Assembly (NCBI GenBank): GCA_043228905.1
Contig: JBHGNT010000012.1
Location: forward strand, 11,718,001 to 11,782,000
Length of the DNA: 64,000 bases
DNA from: Azolla caroliniana
Lineage: Eukaryota; Polypodiophyta
Reading direction: 5' to 3'
A model generated the notes under the pieces. It was not told where the DNA came from, did not search any database, and worked only from the letters and a program-made list of their open reading frames with translations. Within the stretch, counting starts at the first letter, position 1. Each line of letters starts with the position of its first letter. The translations under genes and the position numbers were made by a program. This document shows, piece by piece, positions 43,878-55,949 of this stretch.

Positions 43878-44279
43878 AGAAGTTCCACTAACCAGCAAGA
43901 GCTTAGGGGTTTATAAGCGATTTGAAGACATTGGCAATGGGATGTTATAAATATGTAATTTGCTACCACTTAATCAATGAAGAATTAAATTGCTTGTTTT
44001 GAGTAACTTATCTATTGTGTAAATTTAAGAGTATTTTCAGGACTGTTGATTTCATGATAGTGCGTTTTCTTAAAATTATGCAAACTATTTTAACTTGTAC
44101 ATGGTTCACTTGAGTAAATGTGTATCTCATAAAGAAGAACCCTAAACGATATTATTAAATTGTATATCAGAAAGAAGGCTATATAGCAAAATGACACACG
44201 ATTTGTTGAGAAAGAAGCACAAAAAGTAGACTGTATATATATAAAAAACTCCTAAACAGGTTCATTAAACTGTTTATTT

Positions 44280-47200
44280 TCAATACATGTGCTTTGTTTG
44301 TTTTACAAAAAAACTGGTAATTGCTACTTGTAACGACAAATTCCATGGCATACTGTTGTAAATAGATTCATACACATTAGCACTAACTGTGTATAAACCT
44401 GAGCAACTATTGTATTGCAACATTGGGACATTGATGCACTTGACCAAATGAGAGTACATGTACGCCATTGGTTTGTCTTCTAATTGCCTATACACACAAT
44501 CGTAATAATCTGGTCTTGCATAAAAAATACATTCGATGTAGAATGTCCCAGTAGATACAACATTTCCTCAAGCATCTAATATATTCTGCATTGCACACTG
44601 TTTACTAACTATGCACTTCAATATATGGAAATCAACACCCTCTGAATTCCCTCTTCTATATTTACAACGAAATTATCCCCAACATCTAAGACATCACTCA
44701 GAGTATCTCCACCTCCTTGATATGTGAAGTCATCATTCTTTTCTGTTTCTCCATCAAAGGCTTCCTTATCATTCAATGTATGATACTCCCAATTCTGAAT
44801 ATATGCTTTGTTTAAACAATACCTCCAATTTCCCAGCATACAATGGAAGCAAAAACAAGTTAATTCTTTAACTGCAATACAATGACCATCCAACCTAGAA
44901 TAATTGCGAACATAATGGAGAGATCGCAATTGAGGAATTCCTTTGCACTCTCAGGTCTTCTCCCTATTTACTTCATCTATCTTCACTTCCCAAATTTCAC
45001 GTTTGATATCTCAGACCTGCAAGGAATAAACACCAGTTGCACTCGTTGACATATTAGCTCTTAAAAAATCAACTACATGTGCTGCACAATTCATCTGCAC
45101 ACCATTTGCCTTCAGTTGTTCATGGGTATGTACCCGCTTTATAATAGCACCTGCACCATCATGTTCACCTTGACCATGGCTAGACCCAAAAAAAATTCAT
45201 CTCATCTCCAAACCTATTATAGCAGGATACCTCCTCACAAAATAAAATGGATGTCTAAACTTGAATTGTGACGCAGCTCTATCATACCTGACCCAATGTT
45301 GAGTAAGATCCAAACGTTTAGCTAATAACCATTGCCAATGTGTGCGATGAACAAGGTATCATGCTTCTTATCATCAGAAATAAAAAAATTAATTACTTTT
45401 TTAACATTACCTAAAACTCGAAAATATGTTATGTGCACAAAAAGGGTTACCTGCGCTGAACACCAATCCATAGATTGAATTTCATTCTACTGCTTGAAAG
45501 TATAATTCTCTGCAAAATCTACTACTAAGACTACTACATCATTTGGGAAATCAGATATGCAAGTCTTAAACTGATGGGCTTGCCATGAATAAATGAAGTT
45601 GTGTTTAATGAACTTTCCTAGAGATACTACAAATAGAGATGCCAAATCCCTTGGTTTAAGCGACTTCCTAACTAGATCCTTTCCTTTACACGGCTTTCCT
45701 TCGAAATTGGTGTTAATTGACTCAAATAACTTGACAGAGATTAATTTTTCACTACTCAATTCATTTGGACACCACCTAAATCTACTAGGGCCACAATCTT
45801 GACATAAACAAACCTATGACACATTTATGACTGTGGAAGATGGCCTCAGTTTCTCTCGGACACAATACTGAATCTAAAAGACAAATCATGGAAGAGATAA
45901 CATGCTCAGATGATTTACAATATTCTTGTGGGCTCGATCGACAAATTGGACACTCACAAGTGTAAACTGCATTAGTTAGGGGGGCGCTATGGTGACGTAG
46001 TAGATTAACAAAGTCCTTGAGAAAACCCATTTGTACATGGTAAATGCAACAACATGTGTATCGATCCTTCAAGCGTCTCACAAAGTGTGGCTTAAGAGAC
46101 TGGAATGTTCATAGTTGAACTTTGATATTTGGATGCATTCGCCTGAACCTAATAAATAAATCGACCTACGTAATAAACTGGACATACTGATTAGCTGATT
46201 AGCTATGCTCCAAACTTGTTATAACAGCTACTAAGCTATTCTAGTAGCTAATTAGCTGGTAATAACTAAATTAGCTATTGGGAATAGCTAGTTAGCTAAT
46301 CTGGTTGCTAATTAGCTATCCTAGCAGTTTAATAGCTGGTAATAGCTGAATTAGTTAGTAATAACTAATTAGCTATTGGGAATAGTTAGTTAGCTATTTT
46401 GGTAGCTAATTAGCTATCCTAGCAACTACTTAGTTGGTAATAGCTAAATTAGCTATTGCGAATAGCTAGTTAGCTAATTTGGTAGCTAATTAGCCATAGT
46501 CATATGCAGGTAATTAGCTAGTTAGCTAGTTACTATTCTGATAGCTAATTAGCCATAGTCATATGCAACTAATTAGCTAGTTAGCTATTCTTGTAGCTAA
46601 TTAGCTAATCATACACAGCTAATTAGCTATTTTGGTAGCTAAATAGCTATGCTCATATTCTTAGGTAGCTAATTAGTTAGTCATACACAACTAATTAGCT
46701 ATTCTGGTAGCTAAATAGTTATGCTCATATTCTTAGGTAGCTAATTCGCTATTCTGGTAGCTAATTAGCTATAGTCATAGGCAACTAATTAGCTATTATG
46801 GTAGCTAATTAGCTATTTTGGTTGCTAATTAGCTATCCTTACAATTAAATAGTTGGTAATAGCTAAATTAGCTGGTAATAACTAATTAGCTATTGGGAAT
46901 AGTTAGTTAGTTATTCTAGTAGCTAATTAGCTATAATCATAGGTAGCTAATTAACTATTTTGGTAGCTAAATAACTATAATTGGTATCTAATTAGCTATT
47001 TTTGTAGCTAATTAGCTATTCTAACAACTAATTAGCTGGTAATAGCTAAATTAGCTATTGCGAATAGCTAGTTAGCTAATCTGGTAGCTAATTAGCTATT
47101 GCGAATAGCTAGTTAGCTAATCTGGTAGCTAATTAGCTATTGCGAATAGCTAGTTTGCTAATCTGGTAGCTAATTAGCTATTGTCATATATAGCTAATTA

Positions 47201-48651
47201 ACTAGTTAGCTAGTTAGTTATTCTGGTAGCTAATTAGCTAGTCATACACAATTAATTAGCTATTTTGGTAGCTCAATAGCTATTCTCATATTCTTAGGTA
47301 GCTAATTAGCTATTCTGGTAGCTAATTAGCTATAGTTAGAGGCAACTAATAGCTAATTAGTTGAGAGTGCTAGCTAATTACCTATTGCGAATACCTAGTT
47401 TGCTAATCTGGTAGCTAATTAGCTATCGTCATATGTAGCTAATTAGCTAGTCATACACAACTAATTAGCTATTCTATTCTGGTAGCTAAATAGCTATAGT
47501 TAGAGGCAACTAATTAGCTATTCTAGTAGCTAATTAGCTGAGAGTGCTAGCTAATTTGCTATGATTGGTACCTAATTAGCTATTTTGGTAGCTAATTACC
47601 TATCCTAGTAGCTAATTAGTTGGTAATAACTAAATTAGCTATTAGGAATAACTAGTTAGCTATTCCAATAGCTAATTTGCTATAGTCATACACAGCTTAT
47701 TAGCTATGCTCATATTCTTAGGTAACTAATTAGCTATTCTAGTAGGGGATTAACTATTTTGGTACATAATTAGCTATAGTCATAAGCAGCTAATTAGCTA
47801 GTCTGGTAGTTAATTAGCTATTGTCATAGGCAGCTAATTAGCTATTTTGGTAGCTAAATAGCTATGTTCGATATTCTTTGGTAGCTAATTAACTATTCTG
47901 GTAGCAAATTAGCTATTGGCAATCGCTATTAAACTATTACTAGTAGCTAGTTAGCTATGGTCATATTTTGAGGTAGGTAATTAGTTATTCTGGTATGGTC
48001 ATATTCAGAGGTAGCTAATAAGCTAACTAACTAAGCTCAAAAGTCAAAACAAATGTTGAGATAAATGTAAATACCTGAGGTACATCAAGAAGATGAATGG
48101 GATGCTCCTCGTATTAACTCCTTCCAACACGTTTCCTGCATAAATCCTTCTTATTGGGTGAAACCCCTACTCTCATTAGTCCAAAATATTGTGATTATAT
48201 CCTTCATTTCTGATGTTATGGGTGTCATTGGCTTACATCTTGTTGTTAGCTTTAGCAGACTAGTTCCTTCACCCGAGCAAACTATCTGGTTCAATGTATT
48301 GTACACACTTTTTCTACTAACACCAATTACCTTAGATAGCACACTAATGTTAATATCGTCAACATCATTATTAAGTAACATCATTAAACTAGACCTTTTT
48401 AAGACAAGATCATCTTCTGACCTGCTCATGGATACGAAACTATTACGGAGATTATTTATTAGTACACATGTTATGTTTGCATTAAGACCATCACAATCAA
48501 CTAACTCCTTTATCGATGGATCATTTAATATTCCATAAAGTACTACCTTCTTGTCTTCATTGTTGATGTGCTTGGTTTGAACATTGAAATAGTCTACAAC
48601 CTTTCTCTCTATGATAGTAGTATCATTACTTCCATTCTCAGTGATATTTAG
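44280..48651 (-). pseudogene. Transposase-like gene of element copy B, broken
   Basis: Homolog of 27,836-31,470. Exon block 1 (48,075-48,651) keeps the residue lost in copy A (NTLNQIVCSGEG) but has a stop after SRGFTQ and is cut by a copia LTR at 48,655. Block 2 (46,165 downwards) has VDLFIRFRRMHPNIK with a stop in QL-TF, then RRLKDRYTCCCIYH, CECPIC, and a frameshift in the IGLF/CQDC segment. Then come DFAENYTFKQ (about 45,505), a degraded SQFKFRHPFYF and HGQGEHDGAG (K changed to Q). The stop codon used in copy A is a sense codon here, so the frame runs on to 44,280. Confidence 0.72.
46166..48074 (-). repeat. Intronic palindromic minisatellite, array 2 of copy B
   Basis: About 1.85 kb of TAGCTAATTAGCTA-based repeats (46,185-48,035), larger than the 1.05 kb in copy A. 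Donor CCTCAG|GTATTT at 48,075/48,074 and acceptor TTACGTAG|GTCGAT at 46,166/46,165 are conserved and in phase 0. The variant units here are rich in ATTCTGGTAGC, GGTAATAGCTAAATTAGC and CATATTCTTAGGTAGC. Confidence 0.88.
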
Positions 48652-48827
48652 ACTTGTTGAGAATCGAACTCAACTTCCCATAGAAATAGGTTTCCCACTA
48701 GCTCATGGACATACCATGCTAGTTTTCTAAATAGTAGAAAGGGCCCTTGCCCTAGTTTAGTTGGTATTTGAACCAACCCTTTGTAACTTTATTACTGTTG
48801 GAAGTAATATACAATTTTCTTGTTAAG

Positions 48828-48830
<3 letters not shown>

Positions 48831-48883
<53 letters not shown>

Positions 48884-48906
48884 GCTATACACACACACAC
48901 ACACAC
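48831..48906. repeat. TC and AC microsatellites inside the copia LTR
   Basis: About 24 TC units (48,831-48,878) are followed after a short spacer by about 8 AC units (48,889-48,905). A CT-rich tract like this is common in the 5' untranslated part of plant genes and LTRs; here it lies about 70 bp upstream of the primer site. Confidence 0.9.
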
Positions 48907-49062
48907 TCAATTATCTTCCGCTACATTACACTCAGATACTCTCTTTACATGGTATCTGAGTGTGTGGTTGCTTAATCGAATCTATTCCATTGTGTTGTGG
49001 TACACGCCGACGATCAACAGAACCGTCTTATTAACAGAAAATTTATCACCATAAATACTCAG

Positions 49063-49912
49063 ATGGGAAGCGCTCTTCCTACGGAGAAGTTTGACAGGAC
49101 AAATTTTGCATCTTGGGAGTACAAGATGCTTCAGTACCTTGTCGAACAAGGATACTAGAGCTATATTGAAGGAGCTCACGAAACACAACCTAACCAGACA
49201 CACGCGGACTACCCAGCGTGGGAGTAGGCTGCAAGCCGTGTGTTGTATTGCCTTGCATCATGCGTACATGATCACATGCTTGGCTATATTCGAGAGGCGA
49301 AAATACTGAAAGAAGCATGGGGCAATCTCAAGAAGATCTTCGCGGCCAATACGGTTGTCTGCAACATCCAACTTCGTCAAGAGTTGAACAAAAGGACATG
49401 TCAATACCTGCCTTGAAGATCAAGGAGTTGTGCAATGCCCTCGGGTTGATCAATGTTGGTATTAACGGTGACGAAATGGTGCAGATATGCCTCGCAGGCT
49501 TGCACCTCGATTCAGCGCAATAAGATCCACCGTCCTTGCAAGAGAGAATCCTCCCACCTTTTTCGATCTCCAGTCAATATTGCTGGTCGAGGAAAATCAC
49601 GCCCGACAGAGGAACAACGCACCAGAGGGTCAGATGCTTACTCCCAATCGGATGACAGAAGAAATTTCGGCCGTGGAAGGTCGGCTTGGACAAGGCCGTC
49701 ATGGTCAGCAGACCCAAGAGCATAATTCTCAGCAATGGGGGAGTCATCACTATCCAACAGAGTTCGGAAAAGGGTTTAGGAACAATCCAAGAGAGTTTGG
49801 AAAAAGGGGGAGTCATCACGCCGGACCAAGCAACCACAATAACCTAATCAAATGCGGATACTACGGAAAACTCAGTCATTACGAAGAGGAGTGCTGAAAG
49901 AAAAAGTGAGAG
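49063..49912 (+). pseudogene. Copia gag (second family), broken
   Basis: Begins MGSALPTEKFDRTNFASWEY, typical for copia gag, then stops (GY-stop-SYIEG, PAWE-stop) and frameshifts. The zinc knuckle at about 49,850-49,893 reads CGYYGKLSHYEEEC, so the second cysteine has become Y. It is not functional. Confidence 0.82.
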
Positions 49913-50641
49913 TTGGCTTCAACTAGCCGACAGTTCACGCACTATGCATCGAATTCCGACTACGACAATCGTTGCGGAATGTTCACGAATTATGCATCGA
50001 ATTCCGACTACGACAATCGTAGCGGAATGTTCACGAATTATGCATCGAATTCCGACTACGACAATCGTAGCGGAATGTTCATGATGAGGCACAAAGCGCA
50101 CTCAATGGCGACACAAGGTGAAACAAGCACTACACCCTCAAAGAATGTATGGTTTGTTGACTCGGGAGCATCCAACCACATGACGTCTCATGAAGATTGG
50201 TTTCAAGAATTACAAAAACCCAAATGTCCTGGATATGTCAAGACAGGCGATGACACGACTCATTCAATACAGCATATCGAGAACGTCCCATTCAGAAACC
50301 ATGGAAAACAAACCTACCTCAAGAATGTAGTGCATGTCCCCATCATCACGAAAAACCTGGTCTCAGTTGGCCAGATTGTTGAACAAGGAATGCAAGTACG
50401 ATTCAACAATGACGGGTGCTTCATCAAAACGGGCAATCAAGTCATAGCTCACGGTCAACGAGAAGGCCATATGTTTATCCTCAAATCAAACGAGGTAAAG
50501 TCGGCCATGTTCGCAATGGGCCTCAAAGTCGAAACGGACTTAAATTTGTGGCACAAAAGAATCGGCCACATCAATCTCCAAAAACTTCAGAACATGCAAT
50601 CGAAAGGAGTCGTAATCGGACTCCCGAACTTTACCGCATAG
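49913..50641 (+). pseudogene. Copia protease and GAG-pre-integrase, with a 3 x 16-residue repeat
   Basis: A 242-codon open stretch. It begins with an exact-length 48-bp tandem repeat, three units (49,933-50,076), encoding FTNYASNSDYDNRSGM-like repeats. The retropepsin active site VWFVDSGASNHMTSH lies near 50,150-50,195. The pre-integrase block NLWHKRIGHINLQKLQNM is at about 50,545-50,600. It ends in a stop; the integrase start (VVHSDVGGPAQTS) continues in another frame to about 50,890. Confidence 0.85.
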
Positions 50642-50890
50642 GAGATTATGGGCGTATGCGAGCGTGCCAGTTCGGAAAGAATCACTGACATCCATTCCTG
50701 AAAGAACAGAATGTGAGCAAAGTGATCCTGGATGTTGTACATTCAGATGTAGGGGGACCGGCCCAGACAAGCACACTCGACGGATGCCGATATTATGTTG
50801 TCGTGAAGATCCGTCACTACGTGCGAATCGTAAGGCGGAACGGCCGGGGTTCTGGACCGGAAGGACTCGAAGTTTGCACTAGCTTTAGCG

Positions 50891-51959
50891 AGAAAGGAAT
50901 TAAGATAGATTGAAAGAGAGAGATATTGAGATAAGATAGAACGCTTGACTTTAGATTGAGAGAGATTAAGATTGAACTCTTCACTTTAGATTTGAAGAAC
51001 AAGATTGATACATCAATTGGATAACGAATTTCTTACTTTTAATTTCTTGATTAATACATCACTCCCCCTCGTTTTTCTTCTTCATCCACTCTTTTATAGA
51101 CGCCCCATGCATATGATGCATGTGAGGGTACAAGACATGCATACAATGCATGGAATGCATGTGATGCTTGTTTGCCATTTGGCGCTCATGCATTACATGT
51201 GATGCATGATAACCATGTCACTCAATCAAGCTCTAATATGAGAATTTACATGTAAAAGTATAATGATAGAAAAAACATATTTAAGGAAATTACTAAACCT
51301 AGTGGTAAGTCTATTGTCTCCTATCTTCGAGGTGCAAGGTTCAAGCCTTGCTTGCATCCCTTTTTATACAAACTTTTACTAGTTTTTTTAGTCTAAATAT
51401 TTTGTTAGTTTCACACCGAAATCGTCGTGATCAACCTATTCGATCGATCCGTCTATCCGTTCCGGTTCTGGTTCCATCGCCGTCCGGTACCGATCTGGTT
51501 CCATTGACTATTTTGAATAACTTGGTTGTATCCTTTCATCCAAGTTAGACAACCCAACCCTTTTGTGCTCCTAGCATTTAAATGAAATATAAAGAGATAT
51601 AGCTCTACTTATATACTCTTGCATCATGATGTTGTCCTATCTATGTGGGATATCTCACAAATTTGTTTTTCTCTTCTTTTTCTCAAACTTCACATTCACA
51701 TAACTTGACACTAATTTGTTCATTTCACATGTAGTAAAATGCATTCAAAAGCTCTTGAAGACATCCATCTTTTTGTACCAAGATATAAAATAATATCTTC
51801 ATTATTATTGTTCCATATTGTATGTGAAGAATCACACTCGATTTTGTACATTCCATGCAATTATTTTACACCGTGAGCGAAAATCTTTACAACATCCACC
51901 CCCCACCAAACCGCACGTTCTCCGGTACGTGCCAAGAAGAGAGAGTGTGAGATTTCGGT
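50891..51959. repeat. AT-rich repeat with a tRNA-like segment
   Basis: No gene was seen. A GATTGAGAGAGA-rich stretch (50,900-51,010) is followed by GCATGCAT/GATGCATG-rich sequence (51,105-51,215). That sequence is clearly related to 57,080-57,200. At 51,299-51,352 a tRNA-like block has an A-box-like TAGTGGTAAGT and a T-arm GCAAG-GTTCAAGC-CTTGC with a perfect 5-bp stem. The layout suggests an LTR or SINE-derived repeat. Confidence 0.55.
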
Positions 51960-52745
51960 TACGATGATCAATCAGATTCCTCCACATCCTCGTGTAGATA
52001 ACTTAATTTTGTAGGTTCCATCCCATTATCTTCATCGTCGAGGCAATCGAGGTTGGGATCCTCGTCTTGTCTTTTCTTGAAAATCTTTACTCTTTTTCCC
52101 GCAATGGGTATGGCCAACCTTGATCCATCTAGCTCTGCAAGGTGGTATGTGGCATTGTTGTTGGCACTTATCACTACATACGGTCCGAACCATCTTCTTG
52201 CGAACTTTCTTGTTGTACTGTGTTGATTGTCAAGGCTGTTGTCGTAGACCAATACCCAATCTCCTTCTTTCATCTTCTTGGGACGTAGTCAATGCGTCTT
52301 GTCGAACCGAATTTTGTTCTTCACTCAGGCTGCCTCCATCATCTTTCGCGCTTTTTCTAGATCTTCAGGTCTTCTTTCAAGTTGCCTTATCCGTGCCACT
52401 AATAATTCTTCTCGGCTCATCTCGTTCTCCCATGGTATCGCTACCCATGAGGCGATCATCCTTTCGATAGGCATTACCGGCTATTGTCCATACATAAGGT
52501 CCGTTGGCATATACCCTCTCACTAAACTATGTATAGTTCTGTCGGCCCATAAGGCATAGGCAATAGTCGTGGCCAATTCCCTACTCGACCGTTGCATGCT
52601 CGTACGATGGCTTTGATGATTGGTCCATGCGCTCACTCGATCTTCCCATTCGCTTTTGTATTGTAGGCAATCGTGAGGGAGAGCTTCACGCCTAGTTGAT
52701 TGAAGAGCACTGTCGCTTCGCGTGCATCCAACTCCCCTCGATCAG
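51960..52745 (-). pseudogene. Gypsy integrase C-terminal fragment
   Basis: Minus strand: TIAYNTKANGKIE (about 52,655-52,690), a short ATIVYALWADRT-like block, then MKEGDWVLVYDNSLDNQ (52,273), FARRWFGPYVVISANNNATY and an acidic C-terminus. This is the end of an integrase with the GPY/F module. At about 52,745 it is joined head to head with a plus-strand chromovirus 3' end. It is neither complete nor functional. Confidence 0.75.
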
Positions 52746-53455
52746 CCACTACAACTAAAACTCCGGTTACTTCTGAAGAATTATCTTCTAAACCACATGT
52801 ACCAGAAAGAATTCTCGATGTTAAAATGAAAAAATTATGTACTAAAGAAATCCGAGAATTTAAAATAAAATGGATGGATAAATCAATAAAAGATGCCACA
52901 TGGAAATGCGAAAATTCTCTCAAAACTACCTTCCCTAACTTTCGATTGCAAGAGTGCAATGTTTTTAAGAGGGGGAGGAGTATGTTACGTGCATGACCAT
53001 ATAATATCCCGTGGTGAGAATTTACCGTAGTATTCTATACACGTGGATAAGTGTGAGGGATTACTTTTAATCCCTCACACTTAATCCTCGTGTAAAGAAG
53101 GGGAGGATTACTTTTAATCCTCGGGATTGAGACAACCCATTAGGCCAAGTGTAAACTTGCCTAGGGGCCTCGGGTATCGCTATAAATAAGAGGCCTAGCT
53201 ACCCTCATTTCATCATCTTTTGACTACATCAAGACTCTATTCTTGTGGTGGGTCAACTCTTATAGCGAGCGCGCCAACACCAGGTACGACTCGACGCCAT
53301 GACGGTGGTATGGACATCGATCGAGGCTCGAGTCTGTCTCGATCCCTTCGCTTGGGGGTGGTCGGGTGGATCGACACCCTTCTTTCTCTCTCTCCTTTCT
53401 ATCTAGATCTATCGTTTATCCTTATCCTTTGCTTACATAGTACATATCTCTAATA
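52746..53455 (+). mobile_element. Chromovirus 3' end: chromodomain, polypurine tract and LTR
   Basis: The plus strand encodes [20 protein letters not shown] through [19 protein letters not shown], the chromodomain end of the same family as 2,093-6,523. Then come the polypurine tract AAGAGGGGGAGGAGTA and an LTR at 52,983-53,455 (about 473 bp). This LTR has a local duplication (GTGAGGGATTACTTTTAATCC near 53,052-53,090) and ends CTCTAATA. The orientation is opposite to the young copy. Confidence 0.87.
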
Positions 53456-54249
53456 GTGGAGGACAGGAAATGAAGGTCGAAGCGGATGCATATGACGGAG
53501 AGTTAGCCGAGAAGGTGGCTATGGGTGAAACGACGGAGGACGGTAATACCGAGGATTTTGACCCACTAATTCTCGAGATTTCGGCAATTGTGTCCGAGAA
53601 CCAACGTGAGACCGGAGAGACGGGAGGTGGCAGCAATGAACATAAAGCAAAAAGTGGGTTTGGACAGAGGATGATCCAGCCAGAATTCCCGCCTAAACGA
53701 AAGCCAAACCAGGCAGAAGTGGATTCGGCTAAAATTGATCGGTCGAACCCGCCCCGGAAGGGAGCTGACTCGATCGAAACCTATTGACCGAGTCTGTTTC
53801 GGCCGAATGCAAATCTGGATGGAAGCCGACTAGCTGAAACTCGATTAGACAAGAGCGATCCAGAAAGAAGTTAATACAACTCAAACAGAGCTCGAAGCAA
53901 TCGAGGTCAGTGAACACGAGGAAGAGGCCAAGTAGGCACACTACCATGGACGATAAAGGACAAGCGGGCCAAGAGGATTTGAAGGGTGTTACGGAGGATG
54001 AAATCTTGACAAAGAAGGAGGGCTCTAACATGAAGATTGTCAACTCTAAACCGAGATTGTATGACGAAGGTGGACGAAATAGGAAGCATGACAACATGCA
54101 CTTGAAGGGTCTCATGGGATATTCAACGTTGTTATTTGGACAAAGATTTGGGTAGGAAGGCACAAACAAGAATAAAGGATGGCTCAAAGTGCCTTGACCA
54201 AGGATACCGGAGGATATGCGGGTTCGGAAGGGGCGAGTGTCGTTACAGT
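53456..54249 (+). other. Unassigned stretch with a 105-codon ORF
   Basis: An ORF at 53,470-53,787 encodes an acidic, then basic polypeptide without recognisable domains. Fragmentary frames continue to 54,250. On the minus strand a 186-codon frame (53,729-54,289) is also open. Neither resembles a protein I know. Given the flanks it is probably internal sequence of a decayed retroelement. Confidence 0.35.
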
Positions 54250-54975
54250 GTCTTTGGTACACTACATGAAAAATGTATAAAGTACCCAATTCAATAAATA
54301 TGATGAAATAGAAGAAAATATTAAAATATATATTAAACCATGTACCTCCATGTTAACAAATTCAAGTCTTACAATTATACTAAAACATCATGGGTATTAG
54401 AAAAGTAGATGTCCCACATACAAAGGTTATTTCACTCATATTTTCTAGGAAAATATATTTAGTAAATTAAAAAGCTTTACAGAAAAAGTTATGCATGCAC
54501 ACCTATCATGCATGAACACTATAATTAGAAGAAAAGCATGATAGGAAAAGTGATTCATGCACATGTAATGTGCATGAACACTTTAGAAAAAGCATGATGC
54601 TTTCCATGTGGGAAGCCATACTTAGCCTCTTTTGTCACTATATGAAGGGAAGAGAAAGATGTATGGAGATTATGGATTCTTCGGTTTTTTATTACGATCT
54701 AAATATTGATTAATATAATACTTGTGGGATTCACAAGTTTTGATCTCTTTTCTCAATCTACTCTAATCTATTCTAAACTATTTCAATTTATTACTATGAT
54801 TTTAAATATTAAGTTAAACTAATTCACTATATTTGTGGGATTCATGAGTTTTCTATCTATCTTTCTTACTATCTATTCATAACTAAACTCGTCCCAAAAT
54901 CATTGTCCTCCTAGTCCAAAACCCCAATGGTTCCCAACCGACTCATGCAATGATCTGGCGCCAAAAGGCACGATA
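54250..54975 (+). repeat. LTR and primer site of an AT-rich gypsy family
   Basis: The segment from ACACTACATGAAAAATGT to about 54,950 is related to 56,360-58,385: both have the CATGCACAT..A.TGTGCATGAACACTTTAG hairpin, a GGAAGAGA box and two GTGGGATTCA-GAGTTTT/ACGATTTT blocks. It is followed by TCTGGCGCCAAAAGGCACGA (54,954-54,973), a TGGCGCC-type gypsy primer site. The coding part is missing. Confidence 0.65.
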
Positions 54976-55949
54976 ACATAAAGCAGAGTCATAGCTTTAG
55001 TTGGTGGGGTCCTGTCCTGCGTCGGCACCAGAACCTTGCATCAGCCTCGTCGAAAACCGATGTTGTCGTGTTGCTAATTCTGCAAAATATTTGCGGAGCA
55101 CAGCCATGGGCGGCCTAATAGGAGGGGTTACACACAGGGAGCATCAAGGGCCAATACGAAGGATGATATCTACAATGTATGTCCACCTATTACAATTTTT
55201 AGCTTGCGGAGTAGCCCTAGTGGTCGGACGGATCAGGTATCTGCCGTGATTGTCGTCGGTCATCGCCGTCTATCTGGCCGACTCTGTCGGCCGTCAGCTT
55301 GGCCGTTACTATTCGGCGGTTGTTCGAACAGTAGGTTCTTGGTTTGGCCGTGTCTTTTCGGACACCTATCGAACTTCGGCCATCACTTGGTCGTACTCTC
55401 TACCGCGTCTCTCGGCCGTACTCTCAGCCACGCGTCTCGGTCGATGCTTTTCAACTACTTCTGTTCAGCCCATTGTCCCTATCTTTTCGGCCCTCTACGG
55501 GACGCTCACCATCTCTTTGCCGATTCGGTTGTGACTATGCGGCAGCTAGCTAGCTCTATTCGGGGTCGTCTTTCGGATGTGCTCAGAAAGAACTTTTATA
55601 CAAGTCCTTATGGACTGACAGAAGTACTAACACATAATGCTCATAACTGAGCTCCAACACTAATTCCCAAATATATTCCCTTGCAGAATATATGTTCAAT
55701 GGTCTCTCGGTTTCCGCACCGATCCAGCCTCTTGTTGCGCAATAGTTTACACACCGATCCAGCCTAAACAATCGGTCCAAACCAATCCAGTTCTCAACTG
55801 TTGCACTCTCGTCCACTTCCAGACTCTTCCGCGGATCCTCCTTCGTCTTCTTCAGCCGACACTAAACCGAATTCGTCATCCGATTTGGTGTCGCGGTCAC
55901 TTCCGCTCCTTTCCGGTTCCTTTCCATGGTCTTGCGTGACCTTTCTCCC
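54976..55949. other. Degenerate sequence and probable copia LTR remnant
   Basis: From 55,200 to 55,570 a CGGCC/TCGGCC-rich stretch allows a 148-codon plus-strand ORF, which looks like chance in GC-rich repeat. From the minus strand, the copia RNase H at 55,950-56,340 is followed by a purine tract (TTGAGGGGGAGAAAGG, 55,943-55,958) and then by sequence with a TATA-like GTATAAAAG near 55,600. This would fit a 3' LTR in minus orientation. LTR ends were not resolved. Confidence 0.4.

Larger units (their letters stand above)
48655..50890 (+). mobile_element. Ty1/copia 5' part inserted in element copy B
   Basis: A 5' LTR starts TGTTGAGAATCGAACTC at 48,655, where homology to copy A stops, and ends at about 48,949. 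It is followed by TGGTATCTGAGTGTG, a weak match to the tRNA-iMet primer site. Gag, protease and the beginning of integrase follow; the element is cut at about 50,890. This copia family differs from the one in the left half. Confidence 0.85.

Noticed and set aside
55204-55650. 148-codon plus-strand ORF as a gene
   Set aside because: It lies in a CGGCC-rich repetitive stretch open in more than one frame, next to a copia end. No domain or splice context supports it.
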